A DNA stretch of 64,000 bases from JACRLV01 sp045863555 (GTDB taxonomy: Bacteria > Planctomycetota > Phycisphaerae > UBA1845 > Fen-1342): NCBI GenBank assembly GCA_045863555.1, contig BTUU01000016.1, positions 88,355-152,354 of the forward strand, read 5' to 3'. Shown here in pieces: positions 33,527-43,302 of the stretch (within the stretch, counting starts at the first letter, position 1; each line of letters opens with the position of its first letter). The notes below the pieces were generated by a model. That model was given only the letters and a program-made list of their open reading frames with translations, searched no databases and had not been told where the DNA came from. A program made the position numbers and the translations under genes.

Positions 33527-34894
33527 CTACTCAGATGGACCAGAGCCGTCGGGCTTCAGCTTTTCGCGTAAGGATTTTCGATTGATGCCCAGAATTGCGG
33601 CGGCCCGCGTCTTGTTGCCGCCGACGCTCGCCAGCACCGCCTCGATATGGTCGCGCTCGATCTCGGCCAGCGTGCGATTCAGGGGGCGCTTCGCCGCGGG
33701 AACCGCGAAGCGCATCGCGGCCGGTAGAAGAGTGACGTCGAGTTCATCGACGTCGGTCAGGATCACGAGCCTCTGGAGCAGATTCTGGAGTTCTCGCACA
33801 TTTCCCGGCCAGGAATAGGCGCGGAGGGCCTCAATGGCCCGCTCGGTCAACCGGGGCGCCGGCCGCCCGGCCTCTTTTGCATAGCGGTCCAGAAAGTGCC
33901 GTGATAGCAGGAGAATGTCATCGCCGCGCTCCCGTAGCGGCGGCAGATCGATCGTGACGACGTGCAGACGATAGAACAGATCCTCCCGGAACGCTCCTCG
34001 CGCCACGAGCGCAGCGAGATCCTTGTTTGTCGCGGCAACGACCCGGACGTCGACCCTGCGCACCCGGTCGGCGCCGACCATCTGCACCTCCCGCTCCTGT
34101 AGCACGCGCAGCAGCTTCGCCTGGGTGGAGACCGCGAGCTCGCCGACTTCGTCGAGGAAAATTGTCCCCGAGTGCGCTGCGGCGAAGAGCCCGGAGCGGT
34201 TGGACGTTGCGCTTGTGAAAGCGCCCTTAACGTGGCCGAACAGCTCACTCTCGACCAGCGCTTCGGGAATCCCGGCGCAATTCACGGGTACGAAAGGCCC
34301 GGCGGCGCGCGCGCTGCCGTAATGAACGGCGCGGGCGACGAGCTCCTTGCCGGTCCCGCTCTCTCCGCTGATGAGCACCGTCGCGTCCGACCCGGCGGCC
34401 CGGCGAATCAGGTCGTAGACCCGGCGCATCGCCGAAGAGTCACCGATCATGCCCGTCGGGAGCGGGTCCGCGTCGGCGGTCGTCGGTAGGGCCGTTCGAC
34501 GCAGCCCGACCTTCTGCAATGCTCCGCGCACGGCCGTCGACAGTTCTTCATCCGTGAATGGTTTCGGAAGATAGTCTTCGGCTCCGGCCTGTATCGCGGT
34601 CACCGCGCTGGCGATCGAGGCGTACCCTGTAATCATGATGATGCCGCAAGCGGGGTAATTGTCGCGAACATGGCGGATCAGATCCAAGCCGCCGACCTTC
34701 GGCATCCGGAGGTCTGTAATTACCAGGTCGAACGCGCCGTCCTCGAGCAGTTCGATCGCGCTCGTTACACTCGTCGCGGTGGATACCGCGAATCCTTGGG
34801 CAATGAGATTGCGCTCGATCACGTTGAGCGTGCTCACAGAGTCGTCGACTACGAGAATGCGATCCTGTCGAGGCGGCATCGAATGACCCTTCAC
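33527..34894 (-). CDS. NtrC-family response regulator with GAFTSA loop
   Basis: This 455-residue sigma-54-dependent activator has three parts. The receiver domain has the Asp61 phospho-site (VITDLRMPKVGG). The AAA+ domain has Walker A GESGTGKE (177-184) and Walker B GTIFLDE (244-250). The C-terminal Fis-type HTH reads NKTRAAAILGINRKSLREKL. The sigma-54 contact loop reads GAFTSA (224-229), not the canonical GAFTGA. The GTG start overlaps the stop of the histidine kinase gene (GTGA), so the pair is translationally coupled. Confidence 0.92.
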   Translation of the reverse strand: MKGHSMPPRQDRILVVDDSVSTLNVIERNLIAQGFAVSTATSVTSAIELLEDGAFDLVITDLRMPKVGGLDLIRHVRDNYPACGIIMITGYASIASAVTAIQAGAEDYLPKPFTDEELSTAVRGALQKVGLRRTALPTTADADPLPTGMIGDSSAMRRVYDLIRRAAGSDATVLISGESGTGKELVARAVHYGSARAAGPFVPVNCAGIPEALVESELFGHVKGAFTSATSNRSGLFAAAHSGTIFLDEVGELAVSTQAKLLRVLQEREVQMVGADRVRRVDVRVVAATNKDLAALVARGAFREDLFYRLHVVTIDLPPLRERGDDILLLSRHFLDRYAKEAGRPAPRLTERAIEALRAYSWPGNVRELQNLLQRLVILTDVDELDVTLLPAAMRFAVPAAKRPLNRTLAEIERDHIEAVLASVGGNKTRAAAILGINRKSLREKLKPDGSGPSE

Positions 34895-36030
34895 GCGACC
34901 GCAGGTGAGTCGGCCACGACCGGCAGCCGGACAGCAAAGCGGCTTCCCTTGCCCTGCGCGCTCTCAACCTCGATCGTACCCTCGTGCGCAGTCACGATTC
35001 CATGGACGACCGCCAGTCCCAGGCCTGTCCCTACGCCGACGTCCTTCGTGGTGAAGAACGGGTTGAAGATCTGGCCCAGCGTTTCAGGGCTCATGCCATC
35101 GCCGGTATCGGTAATCGAGAGGACGACGTACCGTCCGTCGGAACTCGTCTCGACCGAGACAGTCCCATCACTCTCGATCGCCTGCATCGCGTTTACCGTC
35201 AGATTCACGACGACCTGTCTCAACTGTAGCGAGTCAGCCTCGACGCGGGGAAGATCGGAGGCGAGCGTTCGGATCAGTCGGACTCCTGGCTTCTCGCTGC
35301 CGGCTTCGAGCAGGAACAGCGCGTCTTCGACGATCTCGTTCAAATTCAGCCGCGTCTTTCGCGGCGGCGTCTGTCGCGCGAAGAGCAGCAGTTTTTTCAC
35401 GATTTCCCGCGCGCGCAATGCCGCCGCAACGATTTCGCGCAGATCGTCGGCTACAGTCGGCGGTACGGCGGGCGCCTTGATCGACAGCTGCGCCAGTCCG
35501 AGCACGCTGCTCAGCGGCTCGTTCATCTCGTGCGCCACGCCCGCCGCGAGCTGCCCGATCGTCGCCAATCGATCGGCGTGCCGCAATTGCTCCTCGAGGA
35601 TTGCACGCCGCGCAGCACCCTCCTCGCGTGCGAGATAAAGCGAAATCTGCCGTGCGACGTTTGCGAGAAGCCGCTCTTCTTCCGGCAGGAACGGCGTACT
35701 CCGGTCGCCAACGAAGCTTGCCTGGTACCCGACTTCGACCAGACCCCGCCGAACACCGTCCACGATCAGTTCTGCGTGGTGAGTGACGCCGGCATCACCG
35801 GAGCCGGCACTCTCATGTGTTTTGCCGTCGAGCGTGATTCGGGCGAAGGCCGATTCTGGAAAATACCATGCCCGAGGTATGGCCGATACGATCCTCCGCA
35901 GCCGCTCTTCGCGCGCGACGCCTTCATCGACGATGATCTGCGAAATTTCATAGAGGCAGCCGAGTTCCTTTATGCGCTCCTCTAGTTTCGAGGTCGGCTC
36001 ATCGGGAGCCGAGCGCGGCCGAGAGTTCAT
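34891..36030 (-). CDS. GAF-type sensor histidine kinase
   Basis: This 379-residue kinase has no clear membrane span. An N-terminal GAF-like sensor (residues ~20-140, LYEISQIIVDEGV, VGYQASFVGD) is followed by the H-box GQLAAGVAHEMNEPLSSVLG with the phospho-His. The ATPase domain has DSLQLRQVVVNLTVNAMQA (N box), ITDTGDGM and GTGLGLAVVHGIV (G2 box). It phosphorylates the NtrC-type partner whose start overlaps its stop. The cytosolic signal is unknown. Confidence 0.9.
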   Translation of the reverse strand: MNSRPRSAPDEPTSKLEERIKELGCLYEISQIIVDEGVAREERLRRIVSAIPRAWYFPESAFARITLDGKTHESAGSGDAGVTHHAELIVDGVRRGLVEVGYQASFVGDRSTPFLPEEERLLANVARQISLYLAREEGAARRAILEEQLRHADRLATIGQLAAGVAHEMNEPLSSVLGLAQLSIKAPAVPPTVADDLREIVAAALRAREIVKKLLLFARQTPPRKTRLNLNEIVEDALFLLEAGSEKPGVRLIRTLASDLPRVEADSLQLRQVVVNLTVNAMQAIESDGTVSVETSSDGRYVVLSITDTGDGMSPETLGQIFNPFFTTKDVGVGTGLGLAVVHGIVTAHEGTIEVESAQGKGSRFAVRLPVVADSPAVA

Positions 36031-36428
36031 GTCATCAATGACCTCAAGAATGACTGGCCTAATCAGATGCCGCCTTTTCGCCCAGGCATTTCCTCAGACT
36101 CCGCGGCGATTATACAGCCGTCGTACTCGCCACAGATACGCAACTTCAGGGATCGAGGGCTCCCGGCGCTGAAAGCGGGCGGAGTCAGACGCCGAACTTG
36201 AATAGTTTCATGCCGAAACGCATCGCCGGCGATCGCCGACGTGTTCGACACGGCGGCGGCGGCGCGGCATGACTTCCTCCGCGGTGGGGATTGTCTCGCG
36301 GGTGCCCCCGTCCGCCAGACGCCGCCCGTTCGCGTTGCAGGCCGCCCTGGCGCGTTTTTCGCCGCCGCAGCCCGTCCGGACGCCCCGGTTCCCCCTAAAC
36401 CCCGCCACCAAGGTCCGAGTCTGGCCCC
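36031..36428. other. Spacer without a supported gene
   Basis: No gene with a ribosome site is seen. A long minus-strand frame (36208-36951) runs through here, but only its first third (36709-36951) resembles a protein family; the rest is antisense to the duplicated segment. The histidine kinase promoter should lie near 36031-36150. Confidence 0.4.
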
Positions 36429-36708
36429 GTTCCAGAATGTCTCGGAATTCTCCGAATTCGAGTGGATTCCGTTCCGCGTTCATGGCTGAATGTGTCTGTG
36501 CGTACGGGGCGTACGCGAAGGAGACGCAGCGATGACCAAGCACGACCTGCAGGTGACTCTCGAAAGCGTGTTTGAGCAGCTCAGCGAGCGGCACGTCTGC
36601 GACGACGACTGCCGCGAAGGCGGTTGCGACCGGAACACGGATGACGACTGGAAGGAGGACATCGACGGCGACGCGGCGCTCGCGGAATGCGGCGTCACGA
36701 CGCTCTTG
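36429..36708 (+). repeat. Segmental duplication, copy A
   Basis: This 280-base segment is nearly identical to 55633-55912 (offset 19204). It includes ~103 bases upstream of a start codon and the first ~59 codons. The upstream part carries a dyad CTCGGAATTC-TCC-GAATTCGAG and a perfect GCGTAC-GGGGC-GTACGC hairpin (36500-36516). Similarity stops abruptly where the IS630-type fragment begins. Confidence 0.8.
36532..36708 (+). pseudogene. 5' fragment of the Cys-rich acidic small gene
   Basis: The first 59 codons match the intact gene at 55736-56029 (shared HVCDDDCREGGCD and DDDWKEDIDGDA-type segments). The reading frame continues into transposase antisense sequence after 36708 and ends only at 37032, so the normal C-terminal half is lost. 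It is a truncated duplicate. Confidence 0.75.
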
Positions 36709-36951
36709 CAGACCGTCGAACCCCTCATCGCGATAGCGGTACACCCAGATCTGCACGAACCGCCGCGACCGATCCAGCTTGGCCGCAATCTGCGGGGCGG
36801 TGAAGCCCTGCAAAGCCTGGAGCACCACGCGCCAGCGGTCAGGCTGCTTGGCGCGCCGCTCGCTTCGCACCAATTGCTGCAAACGGGAAACATCGTCGGG
36901 CGAACGCGGCACGATCTCCACAAGACCTCCAGACCAACGCCCAGAGATCAT
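36709..36951 (-). mobile_element. IS630-family transposase N-terminal fragment
   Basis: The minus-strand reading from 36951 gives PRSPDDVSRLQQLVRSERRA, then WRVVLQALQGFTAPQIAAKL and VQIWVYRYRDEGFDGLQERR. This is the helix-turn-helix DNA-binding part typical of IS630/Tc1-mariner-like transposases. It covers about 80 residues; the DDE catalytic domain is missing and no terminal inverted repeats were recognised. It abuts the truncated duplicate exactly, so insertion or recombination of this IS cut that gene. Confidence 0.7.
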
Positions 36952-37185
36952 TATGAACTACTCATGTCTATCGCGCAATACCTGACAAGCGCCGAACTGC
37001 GCGCACGAATCAATCGGGATGCGTATTACTAGGCGCGCGAGTGCGGTGAATGATCCAGATTCGCGCCTGTGGACCCTCTGCCCATGGGCCGGACGCGATC
37101 GGCTCTGAACCCGAGGGATCAGGTCGAAGCGAATGGCCCATCGGCAGATTGACGCCGGGTCCTGCGCCACGCGGGATGGTCGCGA

Positions 37186-40100
37186 CTAACACTGGATGCC
37201 GAATCTGGACAACAGCGTTGACAGATCGCCGAGATCGACATCGCCGTCGCCGTCGATATCGCCGTCAGGAAGCGTCGCTCCGCTGGGAGTACCGAAGTGG
37301 CTAAGCAACTGCGCAAGATCGACCAGATCGACACGATCGTCCCCGTTCAGATCGGCTGTGCACGGAGTATTGAGCTGCACGTGCGCCGGCGAGCTCTCTA
37401 CCGAACCGAGCGCGTTCGAGACGATCACCGAATACTGCCCGACCTCGTTCGGTGAGAGGCTGAGAATGGTGAGCCGGCGATGCGTAGCGCCGGGGACGGC
37501 CTGCCCATCCTTGTGCCACTGATAGCTCGGCGAAGGATTGGCAACCGCGGAGACTTCCAGATCGATACGAGTGCCTTCGTCGCCGGTCGCGTCGTTCGGC
37601 TGTTGGAGGATCGTCGGCGGTGCGCAGTCGTTTCGATCATTGAGGCCGATCTGCTGGAGGGTGAACGTTACGCCCGAGAAGATGTTGGGGGCGAGGGTTG
37701 AAAACGCAACCGCGTGGCCATTCCCCGAGATGGCCGGCAGGCCGCTGTTCTGGGTTGCCTCCTGGCCGCTGTTTCCGAGGCTGGCTCGAATCGTCGTTCC
37801 GCCCCCGAGATCGCGGATGAACACATCGAAGCGGCCATTCAGGTCGTTTGCGACGAGGTTCGTTGCGCCGCTCCCGAACGAGACGAACTGCCCGTCGCCG
37901 GAGATCGCCGTCGAGTCACATGCGCCGTTGCAGGCCTGTCCGGTCACCGAGGCGCTCACAAGAGTCACGGCGCCGGAAGTCATGTCGCGAACGAGAATCT
38001 GCTGCGGGTCGGGAGCCGGTCGATAGGCAAAAGCGACGAGATTGCCGTCGTCGGAGATGGACGGATCCCGCACGTTGTGGAGATTCTCGCCGCCCGTCGT
38101 CCGGCTGACGATTTCCATCGTTTCGAGCATTCGATCGAAGCGGTAAATCAGCCCGCCCGGATTCGCGTTCACATGCAGGTTGAACGCATCGCTTTGAAAC
38201 GCGACGTAGCGACCATCGCCGGTGATGCGCGGCGAATACGACTCACCGTTTCCGCCCGAACCGTCCGGGGCGATGGAAATACGCGCCGTGACTCCATTGC
38301 CTTCGTCGAAGGTGCCGTTCGCGTCCGGATCGCGGTCGTGGACAAAAATGTCGGAACGACCCTCCACGTCCGAGGCCACGAGATTGGATGCGGCGCTCGC
38401 GAAGACGACAAACCGCCCTTCACTGGAAATCGCAATGTCGCGATTCTGCTGCGAGCCGCTGTTGTTATTGCCCTGAATTCCGCCACTCGAAACGCTGGCC
38501 CGCGCAATGGCGCCAGTCTCAAGCGACTTCACGAATACGTCGCGGACGCCGTTCGTGTCGTCAGGGACCAGGTTTGTCGCCGCGCTCTGGAATGCGACAT
38601 ACCGCCCGTCGCCGGAGAGCGCCGGGTTTCCGGAATCGCCGCCGGTCGCCTGGCCTGCGTCCGCGGCCGTACTGGCGCGGACGATTTCACCGGTCGTCCG
38701 GTCAAGGACGAAGATATCGCCCGCTCCGTTGGTGTCAGCCGGCACCAGGTTGGATGCCAGGCTGCGGAAAGCGACCCACCTGCCCGATGTATCGATCGCG
38801 GGCAACTCACAAAGGCCGTTGGCCGGCACACCAGCGCCCGAGACTGACATCGTCGCGCACTCCGCCGTAAACTGATCACGGAGATAGACTCGCGACTGAA
38901 CGCCGACCGCAGGCGATCCCAGGTTCGTCGCGACGCTGTTGAAGCCGATGTATCGGCCGTCGGACGAGATGGCGATGTAATCGGTGGCACTTCCGCTGTC
39001 GCCGTTGCCACCTGCGCCCGCGCTGCTCTCGCTCGCGCGGGAGATGCTGCCCGTCTGCATGTCCAGCACGAATGCGTCATAGGCGCTATTCGTATCACCG
39101 CCGGTGAGCAAATTCGACGCTCGAGAGTAAAACGCGAGAAATGCACCGTCAGGAGTAATGACCGGAGCGTTGGAATCGCCGTTCGCCTGCACACCCGCGG
39201 CCCCGACACTGACCCGGGTCGTTGCACCGGTCTGCACGCTGTGCGAAAAGATGTCGGCCGCGGCATTAGAGTCGCCAGAGACCAGGTTCGTCGCGGAACT
39301 TTCGAAGGCGATGGTCACCCCGTCCGCGGTGATCGCCGGGTTTCGGCTCGCTCCGTTGCCCTGGGTCCCGCTGGAATTCACGCTGATCAGGATTACTTGG
39401 CCCGACGCCGCATCAAAGCGGAAGACGTCGCTCGCGTTGTTGACATCACCGGTCACGAGGTTGGACGCCAGACTCGAAAACGCGATAAACTGGCCGTCCG
39501 GGCCGATCGCGACGCTCTCGCTCGCAAGGTTCCCCGGCATTCCCGCCGCGTCGCTGATCCGGACCGTCGTACCGGCCTGGCGATCACGCAGATAGACCTG
39601 GTCTACGAACGTCCCGTTCGGAGCGAGGTTGCCGCTTCGGCTTATAAACGCGACGTACCGCGCATCCGCGGACAAAACGTGGCGGAAGATCCCGCCGCTA
39701 TTGTCGTTGCCGAGCGAGCTGTCGCTGGCGACGGAAATCCGCTCGGTGACGCCGTTGCCTTCGTCAAAGACGCCATTTTCGTCCGGGTCGCGATCCCGCA
39801 GATAGACATGCCGGACCGTGTTCTGCGTGCCGTCGACGAGCTGTCGCGAATCGCTTTGAAAAACCGCAAAACGTCCATCGGGTGACAGGACCGGATAGAA
39901 GGAATTACCCGATGTGTTTGGGCTGCCGTCTGGTCGAACGCTCAGACAGGTCACGACATCGGTCTGCCGGTCGTACGCGTAGACATGCCATTGTCCCGAA
40001 CTTCCGACGTTGGGCAGGAGCACGCCGGCGCGGCTCGAGAATACGACGTGCCGACCGTCGTCAGAGATCGCGACGCCGATCGCCTCGACCGGGAAGCCGC

Positions 40101-43100
40101 CGGGGCCCGCGCTGACGAGCTGGGTTGTCGGCCGGCACCCCTCGACATCGAGGTTGGCCGGATCGCTGATTGCCAAGCCACAACCGTTCGAAACGACGAC
40201 GTCGTAATTGCCGCTTGCCGTCTCATCGACTTCGCTCAGGACGAGACGATAATCGGTTGCACCGGAGATTTCGTTTCCATCGTAGCGCCACTGGTATTCG
40301 AGCGGATCGCTGCCATTGGCCGCGACAGTCAACGTGACCGTATCGCCGAGGAACACGACCTGGCTGACGGGCTGGACCAGAATCTCAGGCGGAGCGCAGC
40401 CTCCATCATCCCGAACAAAGATGTCCGCACGGTTGTTCGTATCCCCGCCGACCAGCGTGGTTGCGGTGCTACGAAACGCGATGAACCGACCATCCGCCGA
40501 GACGGCTGCGCCCGTGCTTTGCCCGCTGACCTGTTGGCCCGCAGAGTTAACGCTGACTACGCGCGTCACGCCGTACGCCAGCTTGCGGATATAGACGTCG
40601 TCGAGGGGGTTTGCGTCTGAAACGATCAGGTTGGTGGCGCTGCTGTCGAAGAACACCAGCTGACTGTCCGCGGAGAGGGCGGGGTGCGCGCCACTGGCGG
40701 CCGTACCGCTCAGCGAGACGCTGATCAAAGAAGTCGAACCCGTTTGCAGGTCCCGGAGGTAAACATCCGACTGACCGTTGGTGTCAAGCACGTCGAGGTT
40801 GGTCGCGGCCGTGGTAAAGGCAACATACCGGCCGTCAGCCGAGAGTACAGCCTGGACCGAGTCACTATTCGGCTGTACTGCTCCGTTTCCCAGCGTCGCG
40901 AGAATCGTCTGGCCCGTTTGACGGTCGCGCACGAACGCATCGCGGCGGCCATTCGAATCGTTCGCGACCAGATTCGATGCGGTGGTGTCGAAAAGGACGA
41001 AACGTCCATCCCCGGAAATGCCGCGGCAGTTGGCCTGATCCGAGGAGGCCGTCCCGCCGGTACTCTGGCTGATCAGCTCGACCGCGCCGGTCTGGCGGTC
41101 CTTCAGATAGACCTGCAGACCGGTGATCCCGGCCACGAGGTTGGTCGCCGCACTTGTAAACGCCACATAGCGGCCATCCGAGGAAATCGCCGGCGTATAG
41201 CTGGCGTCGTTGGCGGCAGCCCCGGATGAACCCGTGCTGACAAGCTCGAATGTGTCATTCGTGAAGTCGTGCAGAATGATCGCGGACCCGGGTCCGTCCT
41301 CTGGAAAGATGTCCGCGAGGGTCGCAAAGGCCACGAGTGCGCCGTCCGCCGAAATGCTCGGCGACCCGCTGTTTGCATTTCCGAGCCAGCCGCGCGATCG
41401 CAGGATCGTCTGGTTCAACTGGATATCGCGATCGATCAGATCCGCAACCCCGTTGTAATCTGCCGCTGCGAACGTGGTCGAATCCGTGACGATCGCAACA
41501 AAATGCTGCTGGTCGATTGCAGTGACATGACTCGGGCCATTGCCCTCCTGACCCGCCGGTCCGACGCTGACCCGGACCGCGCTGGTAAAGGCCGGTCGAA
41601 ACAGGAAGACGTCCGTTGTCCCGTTTGTGTCGTTGTCGACAATGTTGTCCGCGTCGCTGTCGTACGCGACCATCGCGCCGTTATACGAGATCTGCGGTGA
41701 CCCGCTCGGGGCGCTGAGCTGCTGTCCGCTCCCATCCCGGACGCTCGCACGGACGATCACCGCGTTCGAGTCATCGAACACGCCGTTGTTTTCGATGTCG
41801 CGGTCGATGATGAACACGTCGCGGAGGCCGTTCGTGTCACCCGTCACCAGGTCGGTCGCGTCGCTTTCGCATGCGATCCAGCGGCCGGTCAGTGAAATGG
41901 AGGGATTTGAGCTGTCCCCATCCGCCGGAGCCGATGCGGGAGTTCGGCTGAGCAGCACGGTCGCGCCGGTCGCCGGATTATGCGCAAAAATGTCAGCCCG
42001 GCCATTCGTGTCGTCCGCGACGAGGTCTGTCGCCATGCTGCGGAAGGTGATCTGCGCTCCGTTCGGAGAGATCTCTGCCTGGTCGCTCGCGCCGTCGCCC
42101 TCCGCGCCGCTGCTGTCGACGCTCACGCGGGTCGTCACGCCGGTTTGGGAGTCGTAATGGAATACGTCCGCGACGCCATTCGTATCAGCTGCAACCAGAT
42201 TGCTCGCCGCGCTGGTGAAGACGACATGGCGTCCATCCATCGAGATTGTCGGATCGAAGCTGTCGCCGTCCGCCTCTCCACCACCCGAAGTGAGGCTGAT
42301 TCGCTCGAGAAGCCCCGTCGCGCGGGTGAACAGAAAGATGTCCCACGCGCCGTTCGTGTCGCCCGTAACGAGGTTGTCGGCCGCGCTAGCAAACACGACC
42401 CTATCTGCGTTCGACGACACCGCGGGATCGTCGCTCAGAGCGTTGCCCGGCTGACCGCCGGCCCCGACGCTCAGGCACTTTGCCACATTCGTGTTTGTGT
42501 CGAGCAGAAATACGTCGCGAACACCGTTCACATCGTTGGGGACCAGGTTCGTCGCGTCGCTCGCGAGGGCCCTCCACCGCGAATCCGAGCTGATTCGCGC
42601 AGTGAGCGTCGCGCCATTCGCCTGCCATGACGACGCACCGTCGACGCGCATAGTCCGGCCCGTCTGCCGGTCCCGCCGATAGAGACGCACGACGTCGTCG
42701 GGCAATCCCGGAACCAGCGTATCCCCAGGACTCGCGAATGCGATATAGCGGCCGTTTCCGGATACGACCGCATCGCTCGAATTGTCGTTGTTTTGTGCTC
42801 CTGTAGAGGCGACGCTTGCGCGACTCGTCCACGGCGCGGACGAATACGTCAGAGCTGCATCGTCGCTGCTCACCGACCCGTCGACATTCGTAACGGTCAC
42901 CGAGTAGCTACCGGCGTCCGACGAGCTTGCCGGGTTGATCGTCAATTCCGGCCCCGTCTCGCCGGATAACGGACTGCTGTCCTTGCTCCATTGATACGTA
43001 ACCGGCGTGGCGGACTGGACTTCGACGAAGAATGTGACCGCATCGGCGGCGCCGACGATGCGATTCTGTGGCTGCTGCGTAATTAGAGGCAGATCGGCGA

Positions 43101-43236
43101 TACAGGGCACCGCTACCGCGACAATCATCGCAGCCGCGATCCAGCGCCGCTGCGCGGCGCGGCCCGGCAGTTTTTCATGCATGCGACGGGGATCACTCGA
43201 CAGCTTGTTCGCAGGTCGAACGAGAGATTGGCGCAT
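37186..43236 (-). CDS. Giant secreted PD40-repeat/Ig protein with dockerin-like tail
   Basis: This is a 2016-residue exported protein. After a signal segment (AAMIVAVAVPCIADLP) comes an Ig-like domain (ITQQPQNRIVGAADAVTFFV). It is followed by dozens of TolB/PD40-type blades with a recurring pattern like SxDGRYVAFxSxATNLVxxDTNGxxDVFxxD. Two more Ig-like domains sit in the middle and near the end (PPEILVQPVSQVVFLGD, PPTILQQPNDATGDEGT). The C-terminus has two dockerin-like repeats (CTADLNGDDRVDLVDLAQLL, DIDGDGDVDLGDLSTLLSRF). The ATG at 43236 has GGAGAGG upstream; the frame extends further but antisense to the sigma gene. It lies divergent from the ECF sigma factor at 43303. Confidence 0.85.
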   Translation of the reverse strand: MRQSLVRPANKLSSDPRRMHEKLPGRAAQRRWIAAAMIVAVAVPCIADLPLITQQPQNRIVGAADAVTFFVEVQSATPVTYQWSKDSSPLSGETGPELTINPASSSDAGSYSVTVTNVDGSVSSDDAALTYSSAPWTSRASVASTGAQNNDNSSDAVVSGNGRYIAFASPGDTLVPGLPDDVVRLYRRDRQTGRTMRVDGASSWQANGATLTARISSDSRWRALASDATNLVPNDVNGVRDVFLLDTNTNVAKCLSVGAGGQPGNALSDDPAVSSNADRVVFASAADNLVTGDTNGAWDIFLFTRATGLLERISLTSGGGEADGDSFDPTISMDGRHVVFTSAASNLVAADTNGVADVFHYDSQTGVTTRVSVDSSGAEGDGASDQAEISPNGAQITFRSMATDLVADDTNGRADIFAHNPATGATVLLSRTPASAPADGDSSNPSISLTGRWIACESDATDLVTGDTNGLRDVFIIDRDIENNGVFDDSNAVIVRASVRDGSGQQLSAPSGSPQISYNGAMVAYDSDADNIVDNDTNGTTDVFLFRPAFTSAVRVSVGPAGQEGNGPSHVTAIDQQHFVAIVTDSTTFAAADYNGVADLIDRDIQLNQTILRSRGWLGNANSGSPSISADGALVAFATLADIFPEDGPGSAIILHDFTNDTFELVSTGSSGAAANDASYTPAISSDGRYVAFTSAATNLVAGITGLQVYLKDRQTGAVELISQSTGGTASSDQANCRGISGDGRFVLFDTTASNLVANDSNGRRDAFVRDRQTGQTILATLGNGAVQPNSDSVQAVLSADGRYVAFTTAATNLDVLDTNGQSDVYLRDLQTGSTSLISVSLSGTAASGAHPALSADSQLVFFDSSATNLIVSDANPLDDVYIRKLAYGVTRVVSVNSAGQQVSGQSTGAAVSADGRFIAFRSTATTLVGGDTNNRADIFVRDDGGCAPPEILVQPVSQVVFLGDTVTLTVAANGSDPLEYQWRYDGNEISGATDYRLVLSEVDETASGNYDVVVSNGCGLAISDPANLDVEGCRPTTQLVSAGPGGFPVEAIGVAISDDGRHVVFSSRAGVLLPNVGSSGQWHVYAYDRQTDVVTCLSVRPDGSPNTSGNSFYPVLSPDGRFAVFQSDSRQLVDGTQNTVRHVYLRDRDPDENGVFDEGNGVTERISVASDSSLGNDNSGGIFRHVLSADARYVAFISRSGNLAPNGTFVDQVYLRDRQAGTTVRISDAAGMPGNLASESVAIGPDGQFIAFSSLASNLVTGDVNNASDVFRFDAASGQVILISVNSSGTQGNGASRNPAITADGVTIAFESSATNLVSGDSNAAADIFSHSVQTGATTRVSVGAAGVQANGDSNAPVITPDGAFLAFYSRASNLLTGGDTNSAYDAFVLDMQTGSISRASESSAGAGGNGDSGSATDYIAISSDGRYIGFNSVATNLGSPAVGVQSRVYLRDQFTAECATMSVSGAGVPANGLCELPAIDTSGRWVAFRSLASNLVPADTNGAGDIFVLDRTTGEIVRASTAADAGQATGGDSGNPALSGDGRYVAFQSAATNLVPDDTNGVRDVFVKSLETGAIARASVSSGGIQGNNNSGSQQNRDIAISSEGRFVVFASAASNLVASDVEGRSDIFVHDRDPDANGTFDEGNGVTARISIAPDGSGGNGESYSPRITGDGRYVAFQSDAFNLHVNANPGGLIYRFDRMLETMEIVSRTTGGENLHNVRDPSISDDGNLVAFAYRPAPDPQQILVRDMTSGAVTLVSASVTGQACNGACDSTAISGDGQFVSFGSGATNLVANDLNGRFDVFIRDLGGGTTIRASLGNSGQEATQNSGLPAISGNGHAVAFSTLAPNIFSGVTFTLQQIGLNDRNDCAPPTILQQPNDATGDEGTRIDLEVSAVANPSPSYQWHKDGQAVPGATHRRLTILSLSPNEVGQYSVIVSNALGSVESSPAHVQLNTPCTADLNGDDRVDLVDLAQLLSHFGTPSGATLPDGDIDGDGDVDLGDLSTLLSRFGIQC

Positions 43237-43302
43237 CGTAGCCTCTCCATTTGGAAACGAGCACAGGACGCTCTGATGATGGACGAATAGTTCGCTGGAG
43301 AG

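Noticed and set aside
36208..36708. C-terminal extension of the IS630-type frame
   Set aside because: This part is antisense to the duplicated small gene and shows no DDE motif, so it is not transposase.
37714..38847. Several long plus-strand frames under the giant repeat gene
   Set aside because: They repeat with the same period as the minus-strand blades and lack ribosome sites, so they are shadows of the array.
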